From the NCBI GenBank assembly GCA_044356865.1, contig JBIKVN010000173.1, positions 1 through 7,205 of the forward strand: a stretch of 7,205 nt of DNA, written 5' to 3'. Below are positions 1-6,511 of this stretch, piece by piece (position 1 is the first letter of the stretch; every line of letters starts with the position of its first letter). The stretch comes from JBEIUL01 sp044356865. GTDB lineage: Bacteria; Planctomycetota; Phycisphaerae; Phycisphaerales; SM1A02. Below the pieces are notes generated by a model. The model saw nothing but the letters and a program-made list of their open reading frames with translations. It did no database searches and was not told where the DNA came from. The position numbers and the translations under genes were made by a program.

Positions 1-1349
1 TGCTCGAACGGGCCCTCGACGGGCGGGAACTGACGCCCGAGCGGCGGGCCGAGTTCAACCGTCGCGTCGATCGCGTCGCGGGGCTCTTTTTCGCGAACCG
101 CTTCGCGGACGCGATGCGGCTCATTGCTGAGGTCGTCGCCGAGATCGAGGGGCTCGACGCCGAGGCGACGCGGTCGTTCGTGGCCGCCAATCTTCATCGG
201 GCGATCGTCGATCCGCCGGTCTGCCTCGCGACCGCGACCGAGCCGCCGCGGCTGCGGCTCGAGTCGCTCGCCGACGGCATGTCACTTCCGCCCGGCGCGA
301 CGCTTCTTTTCCGGCCACCCGCCGGCGAGCCGACGGTCGTCGAGATCGGGGCGATGCCGATGGTCGTTCACTGCCGCTGGCTCGGTCGCCACGAGATCGA
401 GATCGTCGCCGGCGAGGGCGTGCCGCCGGTGCCCGCGGGCAGTTTCCAGGTGGTCGCCCGCGATCCCGAGGGTGTCGCCGGCGAGCTGGTGACGCGGCTC
501 GATGCGGTGAAGGGCGCCCACCCGCAGGACGTCGCCGCGATCCGTTCGCGGCTCGCGATCCTCACCGACGCGCCTTCGGCGGCGAAGAGCGTCGAGTTCC
601 TCTCCGACCAGGCCGAACTTGCGGCGGCGTGCGAACGCGACGTCGCGGCGCTCGCGGCCGGTACGAGTCCGTTCGTCGGACGGCGCGACGAGCACTGGCG
701 GACTGTTTCGGCCGACGCGGTGCCGATTCCCGTCCGGGTGATCGCCCCGCCCGGAGATCGCCTTCCCCTCGTGATCGCCCTGCACGGCGCGGGCGGCGAC
801 GAGAGCATGTTCTTCTCGGGCTACGGGAACGGCCTCCTCCAGCGGCTCGCCGTCGAACGGGGCTTCGTCGCCGTCACGCCGTTCACGCCGACCTTCATGG
901 CGAGCCCACTGTTTCTCGACGCGATCGTCGAGGAAATGGCCCGCTGCCATTCGATCGATCGCGGGCGGATCCTCCTGCTCGGGCATTCGCTCGGGGCCGG
1001 CGCGACCGGCAGCATCACCGCGCTTCGCCCCGCGGTTCCGGCGGCGATCGCCTGCCTCGCGGGGCCCACGCCCGTGCCCGCGAAGCCGCTTGCGGCCGGC
1101 GAATGGCCGCCGATCCTCGCGTGCGTCGCCGAGCTCGACGGGGTGATCCCCGCGGTTTCGATCCGACGGGGGATCGAGGCCGGACGGGCGCGGGGGGCGG
1201 ACATCACCGAACGGTCGTATCCAGACGAGGGCCACACGCTCGTCGTCGGCACTTGCCTTCCCGAGGTGATCGACTTCCTGCTCAGGGCGCCGCCGCGGGC
1301 GACCGCCTCAGGAGCGGCCGCACCGCCGGCACCGCCGACAGCGCCATGA
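1..1349 (+). CDS. alpha/beta-hydrolase (esterase / PHB-depolymerase-like), 5' end outside window
   Basis: The reading frame is open from the left edge of the window (first full codon at 3), so this is a 3' fragment. An internal ATG at 114 is not needed as a start, because the 37 residues before it are helical and charged and read on smoothly. Numbering from that ATG, residues 1-200 are an N-terminal region I do not recognise, first helical, then beta-rich. A serine-hydrolase domain follows at about 205-392. It has the oxyanion-hole stretch LHGAGGD (223-229), the nucleophile elbow GHSLGAG (Ser292), a likely acid Asp342 in AELDG and the catalytic His374 in DEGH. The order and spacing are typical of an alpha/beta-hydrolase esterase or depolymerase; the substrate cannot be told. 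The last 20 residues are low-complexity Ala/Pro and are encoded antisense to the 3' end of the convergent transporter gene, a 68 bp overlap. No terminator is visible. Confidence 0.85.
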   Translation, partial: LERALDGRELTPERRAEFNRRVDRVAGLFFANRFADAMRLIAEVVAEIEGLDAEATRSFVAANLHRAIVDPPVCLATATEPPRLRLESLADGMSLPPGATLLFRPPAGEPTVVEIGAMPMVVHCRWLGRHEIEIVAGEGVPPVPAGSFQVVARDPEGVAGELVTRLDAVKGAHPQDVAAIRSRLAILTDAPSAAKSVEFLSDQAELAAACERDVAALAAGTSPFVGRRDEHWRTVSADAVPIPVRVIAPPGDRLPLVIALHGAGGDESMFFSGYGNGLLQRLAVERGFVAVTPFTPTFMASPLFLDAIVEEMARCHSIDRGRILLLGHSLGAGATGSITALRPAVPAAIACLAGPTPVPAKPLAAGEWPPILACVAELDGVIPAVSIRRGIEAGRARGADITERSYPDEGHTLVVGTCLPEVIDFLLRAPPRATASGAAAPPAPPTAP

Positions 1350-2463
1350 GGCCGAGGATCGTCGCGACGTACGCCCCGTCGGCGCCGCCCGCGAGGCTCG
1401 TCGCGAGACCGAGGAGCGGCCCCGAGAGGTAGCCGACGCCGATGAGGCCCTCGTGCGTTCCCGCCGCGTCGATCTCGGCCTTGCCGACGCTCATCGCGTA
1501 GTAGATCGCCGCCGAGTAGATGATCCCCTGGCCGACTCCGAAGACCGCGAGGCCCGCCGCCAGCACCGGCATCGAGGGCGCGAGCACCGCGAGCGTGAAG
1601 CCTCCCGCGAGCAGCGTGCCGCCGAGGACGAGCGCCCCGGATTTCCCGTGCCAGCCGCCGAGTTTCCACAGGACGCCGACGCAGATCGCCCTGCTGAAGA
1701 GCCAGGTGGCGGCCAACGGAGTCTGCGTCGCGGAGTCGGCCCCGACCTTCCCGAGCAGGTAGGGAAGCAGCGGCGAGATCGCACCGATCACCACATAGCT
1801 CACCGGAAGCAGCACCCGGGCCGACGCGAGCAGGGCCGCATAGTTCGGCGGTACCGGCCCGTCGGCTTCTTCCGGATGCGCCGCGGGTCGGGTCGTGAAG
1901 CGGGGAAGGAAGAGGATCGCCGCGAGGCACGCCGGCAGGATGGCGACCACCGAAAACCGCATCCGCCCGAGTTCACCCAGCGGCGAGACGATCGCCAGCG
2001 ACAGCCCGACCGCGATCATCCAGGAGAGGTTCCAGGCGCCCATCGCGTGCCGCAACTCGTCGCGGCGGCGTCCGCCCGCGAGGTAGCTCTCGACCAGCGG
2101 CCAGAAGATCGCGCTCGCGAGGCTGACGAGGATCCCGACCGCCCAGAGGATCCACGACCCGACGGGCAGCAGTACCGCCGGGGCGACCGCCGCCTGCACG
2201 AGCAGCAGGACCGCCAGCATCGCCCGCGGGCTCACGAACCGTTCCGCGGCGCGGATCACCCGCGAGGCGAGGAACGCCCCGACGGCGTACGCCACGCCGT
2301 TCGCCGACGCGAGGGCGAAGTTGGCGGCCTTGCCGTAGCCGAAATCCGCCTCGGCGATGAACGAGAGGCCGCTCCAGGTCACGCCAGTCCCGACCGAGGC
2401 GAGGAAACTCACCGCCAGGATCGGTCCGGTCGGGGTGGCGGGGGCGGCGGCGGGGGAACCCAC
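1282..2463 (-). CDS. MFS-type multi-pass membrane transporter
   Basis: A 393-residue, strongly hydrophobic protein with about 12 predicted membrane segments: roughly 12-35, 46-68, 81-100, 102-124, 138-160, 170-187, then a polar central loop at about 188-205, then 206-230, 244-265, 274-290, 296-320, 337-356 and 362-380. The 6+6 split around a charged cytoplasmic loop (PEEADG) and the length fit the major facilitator superfamily. The conserved loop after segment 2 is degenerate (ASRVIRAAERF), so the subfamily and substrate cannot be assigned. The start is GTG at 2463, preceded by AGGA with a 7-base spacer. No ATG is better placed before the first membrane segment. It reads away from the tRNA gene and overlaps the end of the convergent hydrolase gene. 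A Gly-rich stretch in the C-terminal half (GVGQGIIYSA, about 309-318) is conspicuous. An import or export role is not inferable. Confidence 0.82.
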   Translation of the reverse strand: MGSPAAAPATPTGPILAVSFLASVGTGVTWSGLSFIAEADFGYGKAANFALASANGVAYAVGAFLASRVIRAAERFVSPRAMLAVLLLVQAAVAPAVLLPVGSWILWAVGILVSLASAIFWPLVESYLAGGRRRDELRHAMGAWNLSWMIAVGLSLAIVSPLGELGRMRFSVVAILPACLAAILFLPRFTTRPAAHPEEADGPVPPNYAALLASARVLLPVSYVVIGAISPLLPYLLGKVGADSATQTPLAATWLFSRAICVGVLWKLGGWHGKSGALVLGGTLLAGGFTLAVLAPSMPVLAAGLAVFGVGQGIIYSAAIYYAMSVGKAEIDAAGTHEGLIGVGYLSGPLLGLATSLAGGADGAYVATILGLMALSAVPAVRPLLRRSPAAAP

Positions 2464-2470
2464 GGGGCGA

Positions 2471-2475
2471 TCCTA
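2471..2475 (-). promoter_or_regulatory. ribosome binding site of the MFS gene
   Basis: On the minus strand TAGGA sits 7 bases before the GTG at 2463. This supports the GTG as the start of the transporter. Confidence 0.55.
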
Positions 2476-2534
2476 CCGGCGTTTCCGGGCACCCCCGGGC
2501 AGGCTTCCGGTGCGGCCACGCCCCCGGACGGCCG

Positions 2535-2543
2535 TGCTAAACT
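2535..2543 (+). promoter_or_regulatory. extended -10 promoter element upstream of tRNA-Arg
   Basis: TGCTAAACT reads as TGn followed by a -10-like TAAACT, an AT-rich island in an otherwise very GC-rich spacer. It lies about 35 bases before the mature tRNA 5' end, which would give a leader of about 28 bases for RNase P removal. I see no convincing -35 box at normal spacing, which is acceptable for an extended -10 promoter. It is predicted by eye only. Confidence 0.45.
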
Positions 2544-2577
2544 CCCGATCCGGCCAGCGGGCGACCGCGACCGACGG

Positions 2578-2651
2578 GTCCATGTAGCTCAATTGGATAG
2601 AGCGTCGCCCTCCGAAGGCGAAGGTTGCAGGTTCGAGTCCCGCCATGGACG
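2578..2651 (+). tRNA. tRNA-Arg (anticodon CCG)
   Basis: A complete 74-base cloverleaf can be folded by hand. The acceptor stem GTCCATG/CATGGAC (2578-2584 with 2644-2650) is perfect. The D stem GCTC/GAGC encloses a 9-base loop containing GG and the A20 typical of arginine tRNAs. The anticodon stem TCGCC/GGCGA encloses loop CTCCGAA, so the anticodon is CCG, reading the arginine codon CGG. The variable loop is AGGTT. The T arm is GCAGG-TTCGAGT-CCCGC, with one A-C mismatch at 51:63 where canonical relatives have A-T. The discriminator base is G at 2651 and the CCA end is not encoded. Positions 15 and 48 are A and T, compatible with an A15-U48 Levitt pair. The start codon of the next gene lies inside the 3' acceptor strand. 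Confidence 0.96.
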
Positions 2652-2977
2652 CTTCCCCCTCCGGCCCGTTCGCCTCCGCCGAGGCTCCGCCGCTTACCGT
2701 AGCGGCGTTCCAGGCCTTCATCCGCGACCGCTACGGCCCGACCGACTCCGTCCGGGGCATCCCCGGAACCTTCCTCTGGTTCACCGAGGAGGTCGGCGAG
2801 CTCGCCCATGCCCTCGCCCAACGCGAGCGGGGGAAGCTCGACCGGGCCAATCTCGAGGAAGAGTTCGCCGACTGCCTCGCCTGGCTCGTGACCATGGCGA
2901 ACACCTGCGAGGTCGATCTCGAGGCGGCCATCCGGGCGAAGTACCTCACCGACGGCGGGCCGAAAGGCACGAAGTGA
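2645..2977 (+). CDS. MazG-like nucleotide pyrophosphohydrolase
   Basis: A 110-residue protein with the all-alpha NTP-pyrophosphatase signature: EEVGE at 48-52 (EExxE) followed by EFAD at 73-76 (ExxD). These are the four acidic residues that hold Mg2+ in MazG/dUTPase-like enzymes. The spacing between the two motifs is in the family range, and the single-domain length fits MazG-like proteins rather than two-domain MazG. Members hydrolyse (d)NTPs, often non-canonical ones, to NMP and pyrophosphate; the substrate here is unknown. The frame has a TAG at 2585 inside the tRNA and no ATG, GTG or TTG between it and the domain other than ATG 2645, so that start is nearly forced. It lies in the tRNA acceptor stem and has only a poor Shine-Dalgarno (AGG, 13 bases away). 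The domain proper begins near residue 18. The 3' end overlaps the HIT gene by 4 bases. Confidence 0.88.
   Translation: MDASPSGPFASAEAPPLTVAAFQAFIRDRYGPTDSVRGIPGTFLWFTEEVGELAHALAQRERGKLDRANLEEEFADCLAWLVTMANTCEVDLEAAIRAKYLTDGGPKGTK
2963..2967 (+). promoter_or_regulatory. ribosome binding site of the HIT gene
   Basis: AAAGG lies within the last codons of the MazG-like gene, 6 bases before GTG 2974. It fixes that GTG as the start of the HIT gene and rejects the much longer open frame upstream. Confidence 0.6.
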
Positions 2978-3447
2978 GCGGGATCGCCGGAACGCCCGCC
3001 GACGGGTGCGCCGTCTGCGGCTTCGAGCACCCCGTTCGGCGGTCACCCGACCTCGTCGCGTGGGAAGACGACCTCTGGATCGTCCGGCACCACCTGCTGC
3101 CGGCGCCGCTTGCGGGCTGGTTCATGCTGGTCTCGCGCCGCCACCTCGGCGGGCCCGCCGACCTCTCCGACGCGGAAGCCGCGGCGTTCGGACCCGCGAT
3201 GCGTCGCGTTTCGCAGGCCATCAAGGCGGTGACCGGCGCCCCCAAGGTCTACGCCCTCGCCTTCGGCGAGGGCGCCCCGCACCTGCACGTGCACCTCGTT
3301 CCCCGATACGCCGATCGTGCGGATCTTGCGGCGTGGAAGCTGGCCGACGTCTACCGGGCCGTCGAGCGCGGCGAGTTGCCCGCGGCCGATCCTGATCTCG
3401 TCCGGGCGCACGTCCGTTCGCTCGGTGACCTGCTCGGCCGTCGCTGA
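2974..3447 (+). CDS. HIT-family nucleotide hydrolase/transferase
   Basis: A 157-residue protein with the histidine-triad motif HLHVHLV (His103, His105, His107), in which the middle His of the HxHxHxx pattern is the nucleophile attacking the alpha-phosphate. An N-terminal CxxC (Cys12, Cys15) resembles the zinc-binding start of many bacterial HIT proteins. Phe97-Gly98-Glu99 and the following Gly-Ala-Pro lead into the triad as in Hint/Fhit-type folds. Known members cleave dinucleoside polyphosphates or nucleoside phosphoramidates, or transfer NMPs; the exact substrate is not determinable. The start is GTG 2974, overlapping the MazG-like stop codon as GTGA and preceded by AAAGG. Translation is therefore probably coupled to the MazG-like gene, and the two enzymes may act on the same nucleotide pool. 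The frame stays open far upstream, back across the tRNA and antisense to the transporter, but that part is Arg/Asp-rich shadow sequence. Confidence 0.9.
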   Translation: MSGIAGTPADGCAVCGFEHPVRRSPDLVAWEDDLWIVRHHLLPAPLAGWFMLVSRRHLGGPADLSDAEAAAFGPAMRRVSQAIKAVTGAPKVYALAFGEGAPHLHVHLVPRYADRADLAAWKLADVYRAVERGELPAADPDLVRAHVRSLGDLLGRR

Positions 3448-3599
3448 TCGGCGTCCGTCGAAACAAGTCGACTCGCGTCGCATTCCCCGCGGCGATTCGC
3501 GCGTTCATGCCGCAATCCGCCGCCAACCGCTCGACTCTCGGTCTCCGGCCGCAACGATGAGGCTCACCGCGCAGGCGTTTCGCATGCGACTTCAAGGTG
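3448..3599. other. intergenic region between the HIT gene and the secreted-protein gene
   Basis: This is the longest non-coding stretch in the window, running up to the ribosome binding site of the next gene. It is GC-rich. A short GTCGA / TCGAC inverted repeat sits about 10 bases after the HIT stop, with no T-run behind it, so I do not call it a terminator. I see no convincing -35/-10 pair, although the secreted-protein gene probably has its own promoter here. No RNA gene or repeat is apparent. Confidence 0.4.
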
Positions 3600-3607
3600 A
3601 AGGGGGG
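3600..3607 (+). promoter_or_regulatory. strong ribosome binding site of the secreted-protein gene
   Basis: AAGGGGGG is a purine-rich Shine-Dalgarno sequence 8 bases before ATG 3616. It supports that start over the GTG at 3597 in another frame. Confidence 0.65.
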
Positions 3608-3615
3608 TACTCATC

Positions 3616-4200
3616 ATGGCGCACGGATTTCGACGAGGAGGGTCGCTCGCGGCCCTCGGCGCGGTGGCCTTGGCCTCGGCCGGATCGGCGTCCGCCGATC
3701 CGGGTTACTCGTACTTCTACACCGGCCAGACCGGGGCGCAGGTGCAAGTCGACCGCTTCCACACCCAACATTGGTCGGTGTCGCCCACATGGGACCTCGA
3801 CAACTTCATGGGCGGCCGCTTCAAGATGAAGGCCGGTCCGCAGACGGTGGATACCGTCACTTTCCTCCTCTTTTCGGGGACCTACCAGAATTACCTCGAC
3901 AACGCCTACACCGCACTGATGAGCGTGACCAGGACCGCGGCGGAAGTCGGATACGCCGACTACACCTTCATCGACTTCTTCGCGGACTCGCCGTTGTCGC
4001 TCGCCGAGGGAGCGGTCTATACCGGCGTCCTGTTCTCCAACGCGCCGCAGCCGCAAAGCCGGGCTTTCTTCATCAAGGACAGTTTCGAGTTCATCGAGCC
4101 GCCGCCACCGCGCGGGCCGGTGGGCGGCTCCCCGACACCCTCGGCCGCGTTGCTCGGTGCCGCGGGGGTGGCCATCGCTCTCGGGCGGCGACGCCGATGA
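3616..4200 (+). CDS. secreted protein with PEP-CTERM-like C-terminal sorting signal
   Basis: A 194-residue protein built like an exosortase-type substrate. It has a basic N-terminus (FRRGG), a hydrophobic core and a likely signal-peptidase site after ASA (residue 27). The mature region (28-160) is rich in aromatic, Thr and Ser residues and looks beta-sandwich-like. A Pro-rich linker (161-175) and a C-terminal tripartite tail follow: PTPSA, a hydrophobic helix at about 176-189, and Arg191-194. The tail lacks a literal Pro-Glu-Pro but matches the variant common in planctomycetes. The protein is therefore probably exported and held at the envelope or extracellular matrix after C-terminal processing. 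The only cysteine-like or catalytic signal I looked for is absent, so a structural or binding role is more likely than enzymatic. A strong AAGGGGGG sets the start. The PLP enzyme gene begins 36 bases downstream in the same direction and could be co-transcribed, but no functional link is evident. Confidence 0.78.
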   Translation: MAHGFRRGGSLAALGAVALASAGSASADPGYSYFYTGQTGAQVQVDRFHTQHWSVSPTWDLDNFMGGRFKMKAGPQTVDTVTFLLFSGTYQNYLDNAYTALMSVTRTAAEVGYADYTFIDFFADSPLSLAEGAVYTGVLFSNAPQPQSRAFFIKDSFEFIEPPPPRGPVGGSPTPSAALLGAAGVAIALGRRRR

Positions 4201-4236
4201 GGAGCGGGATGGGCGGCGGGGCGGTACCGTGCCGGG

Positions 4237-5415
4237 ATGCACGCGCCGCCCGCCGCCCTCGGCCCCGATCTCGCCCGCCTCTGGCCGCTCGATCCGGCGT
4301 GCACCTTCCTGAACCACGGGTCGTTCGGCAGCGTTCCGCTCGAGGTCGCCGAGGCCCAAGAGGCCCACCGGCGGCTCATCGAGAGCCGGCCGATCGAGTG
4401 GCTCGGCCGCCGCCACCGCGAGCTGCTCGCCCCGGCGCGGTCCGCGGCCAGCGCGCTCCTCGGGGCCGATCCCGAGGGGCTCGGCTTCGTGACGAACGCG
4501 ACCGAGGGCGTGAATGCCGTGCTCTCGTCGTTCGAGTGCGGCCCGGGCGACGAGTTGCTCACGACGAGCCATGTCTACAACGCGGTCCACCAGGCGATGA
4601 AGGTGAAGGCAAGGCGGACCGGTGCCGTGGTGCGGATCGTCGATCTCGATCCGCCGTTCGGCGACGCGGGCGAGCTCGTCGATCGCGTGGTCGCCGCGAT
4701 CGGGCCGCGGACCCGGCTGCTCATCATCGACCACATCACCTCGCCGACCGGGCTGGTGTTCCCGGCGGGCGAGGTCGTGCGAGAGGCCCGCCGGCGCGGG
4801 GTCGCGGTCCTCGTCGACGGGGCGCACGGCCCGGGCATGCTCGACCTTTCGATCGACGCCCTCGGCGCCGACTGGTACACGGGAAATCTCCACAAGTGGT
4901 GCTGCGCCCCGAAAGGTTGCGCGTTCCTCTGGACCTCGGCCGAACGGCGGGCGGCCACGCACCCTGCCGTCGTGAGCCACCACCTCGACGAGGGCTACAC
5001 CCGCGAGTTCGACTGGCAGGGCACCCGCGACCTCACGCCGTGGATGACCGCCGCCGACGCGATCGCCTGGCTCGACCGCCGCTTCGGCTGGCCGGCGCTG
5101 CGGGCCCACAACCGCGACCTCGCCCGCTGGGCCCACGCGATGCTGCTTGATCGCTTCGGAAGCGAGGGCCTGAGCCCGCGCGACGGGTCATGGCTCGGCT
5201 CGCTCGCGACCGTCCCGCTGCCGGCACGGCTCGCGGCCTCGGCGACGCCGGCCGACCGCATCCAGGCGGAGCTCTCGGTCCGGCACGACCTCGAGGTGCC
5301 GATCATCGACTGGAGGGGACGGAAGATGGTGCGGGTCTCGGCGCAGGCCTACAACCGGCCCGAGCAGTACCTTCGGCTCGCCGACGCCGTGATGGAACTC
5401 GAATCCGAGGCGTGA
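4237..5415 (+). CDS. class V aminotransferase-fold PLP enzyme, isopenicillin-N-epimerase-like
   Basis: A 392-residue, full-length fold-type I PLP enzyme of the class V (NifS/CefD-like) group. It opens with the substrate-pocket signature TFLNHGSFGSVP (23-34). TNATE (86-90) is the phosphate/cofactor region, DGAHGPG (194-200) holds the Asp that contacts the pyridine nitrogen, and GNLHKW has the Schiff-base lysine at Lys220. QGTRD (271-275) is the conserved loop seen in epimerase-like members, and the C-terminal small domain ends with RVSAQAYN. This set resembles isopenicillin-N-epimerase-like and hercynylcysteine-sulfoxide-lyase-like proteins more than cysteine desulfurases, since I see no conserved desulfurase Cys loop. 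The true reaction (lyase, epimerase or transaminase) is unknown. ATG 4237 is the only start available after the in-frame upstream stop; its Shine-Dalgarno is weak. Its stop is 9 bases from the stop of the convergent neighbour. Confidence 0.88.
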   Translation: MHAPPAALGPDLARLWPLDPACTFLNHGSFGSVPLEVAEAQEAHRRLIESRPIEWLGRRHRELLAPARSAASALLGADPEGLGFVTNATEGVNAVLSSFECGPGDELLTTSHVYNAVHQAMKVKARRTGAVVRIVDLDPPFGDAGELVDRVVAAIGPRTRLLIIDHITSPTGLVFPAGEVVREARRRGVAVLVDGAHGPGMLDLSIDALGADWYTGNLHKWCCAPKGCAFLWTSAERRAATHPAVVSHHLDEGYTREFDWQGTRDLTPWMTAADAIAWLDRRFGWPALRAHNRDLARWAHAMLLDRFGSEGLSPRDGSWLGSLATVPLPARLAASATPADRIQAELSVRHDLEVPIIDWRGRKMVRVSAQAYNRPEQYLRLADAVMELESEA

Positions 5416-5424
5416 CCGGCCCAT

Positions 5425-6444
5425 TCACTCGAGCGGATCGCCCTCGCTGCCCTTCGCGGCCCGCTCGGCCTTCTCCCGGGCGACGGCCTCGGCCGCCTGG
5501 GCCCGCTTGAAGGGAACGTACTCGTCGTTGTACCAGGCCCACCACGCCTTCGGGTCGTAGCCGAGGTGACCGGTCGGCTTGCCCCAGTCGGCGGTAGTCA
5601 TCGCGACGAGTGAGTTGTGGGCGTCGGCGCGATAGGTCACCGCGACCGCGTCGGTGACCCGCAAGACGAATCCCTGGAGGATGGTGTCCACGATCGGCGT
5701 GAACGCGCCGGAACCGTCGCCGAGGACCGGAGCGACATTGCTCACGTAACTCCGCTGCGTGCCCATCGCGATCCAGGCGAGGTCTCCCTGGTCGGCGACT
5801 TCGTCCGAAGCGACCTGCGCGAAGATCAGCAGGGGAATCGCGGGCAGGGCGTTGAGCGTGCCGGCGAGGGCCCCGGCCCGGTTCACGGTCGCGTGGGCGT
5901 TCTGCCGCAGGGCCAGGTCGAGCACGCCGAGCGTTGCCGGAGTCGCGGGCCGGTCGATGCGGGCGGTGGCCGCGGTCCGCATCGCGGCGTCGGGATCCTC
6001 GATCGCGATCCAAGTGAGGGCGGCCTGGCCTTTCGCGCCGAACGAATCGATCCGGTCGAGCATCGCGTCGCGGACATCGGGCTTCTCGCGACGCAGCATC
6101 GCGTAGAGGAGCTCGATCGAGTTCGCGGTGCCGAACTCCGAGAGGGCCGCGAGGCCCTTCGCCCGCAGTTCGGGCGATCGCACCGATCCGAAGTGCTCGC
6201 GCCGGAGCTGCCGCAACCGGACCGCCTCGTCGCGCGAGGCCTTGCGCGGAACCGCGTCGTCCTGGGCGCCCGTCTCGACTTCGGGCCGCGCCGCCTGCCC
6301 GGCGGCGAGATCCGCGCCGGCCATCGGTGCCACCGCGCCTTCCGAGGGAAGCGGTGACGGCGGCGGCGCGATCGCGCTCGCGGCCGGAACGGCGAGCGAG
6401 AGGACGAGCACCGATGCGAGCGTTCGGGAAGGTCCGTGGCCCAT
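5425..6444 (-). CDS. exported alpha-helical (HEAT-like) repeat protein
   Basis: A 339-residue protein that begins with a clear signal peptide (basic start, hydrophobic core SVLVLSLAVPAA, likely cleavage after ASA, residue 24). A Pro/Ala-rich linker follows (25-65). Residues about 75-215 are paired amphipathic helices in HEAT-like style, with units such as LRAKGLAALSEFG, VRDAMLDRIDSFG and MRTAATARIDRPA, so this is probably a scaffold or protein-binding solenoid. A less helical region (about 217-295) leads to the Trp-rich motif GYDPKAWWAWYNDEY (305-319) and a charged helical tail. I recall similar D-P-x-x-W-x-x-W endings in secreted planctomycete repeat proteins, but this is memory, not a search. 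The frame is open 30 codons further upstream. ATG 6444 is chosen because it starts the signal peptide and has GAGGA 6 bases before it. No enzyme motif is visible. Confidence 0.78.
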   Translation of the reverse strand: MGHGPSRTLASVLVLSLAVPAASAIAPPPSPLPSEGAVAPMAGADLAAGQAARPEVETGAQDDAVPRKASRDEAVRLRQLRREHFGSVRSPELRAKGLAALSEFGTANSIELLYAMLRREKPDVRDAMLDRIDSFGAKGQAALTWIAIEDPDAAMRTAATARIDRPATPATLGVLDLALRQNAHATVNRAGALAGTLNALPAIPLLIFAQVASDEVADQGDLAWIAMGTQRSYVSNVAPVLGDGSGAFTPIVDTILQGFVLRVTDAVAVTYRADAHNSLVAMTTADWGKPTGHLGYDPKAWWAWYNDEYVPFKRAQAAEAVAREKAERAAKGSEGDPLE

Positions 6445-6450
6445 GGCGGA

Positions 6451-6455
6451 TCCTC
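6451..6455 (-). promoter_or_regulatory. ribosome binding site of the helical-repeat gene
   Basis: On the minus strand GAGGA lies 6 bases before ATG 6444. It is the best Shine-Dalgarno in this part of the window and decides against the longer start at 6534. Confidence 0.65.
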
Positions 6456-6511
6456 GCGGGAAGGTTGCCGACCACGGTAGCATGCGACGCGGGCCACCGC
6501 GCCTTCCACCC

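Noticed and set aside
2578..2651. tRNA as an integration site for a mobile element
   Set aside because: There is no integrase, no direct repeat of the tRNA 3' end in the window, and the downstream genes match their surroundings in composition.
1453..2973. A very long plus-strand open frame running into the HIT gene (would make a 664-residue protein)
   Set aside because: The extra part is Arg/Asp/Gly-rich shadow sequence antisense to the transporter and passes straight through the tRNA. The HIT domain has its own GTG and ribosome binding site at 2974.
3454..3475. Short GTCGA/TCGAC hairpin after the HIT stop as a possible terminator
   Set aside because: The stem is only 5 bp and there is no following T-run.
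3592..5136. A long minus-strand open frame of 514 codons opposite the secreted protein and PLP enzyme
   Set aside because: Composition is Arg/Gly/Glu-rich with no recognisable domain. The plus strand encodes two well-supported proteins here; high GC keeps the opposite frames open.
3597..5150. A plus-strand open frame of 517 codons starting at GTG 3597
   Set aside because: It is a frame-shifted shadow of the secreted protein and the PLP enzyme, dominated by Arg/Gly/Pro, with no domain.
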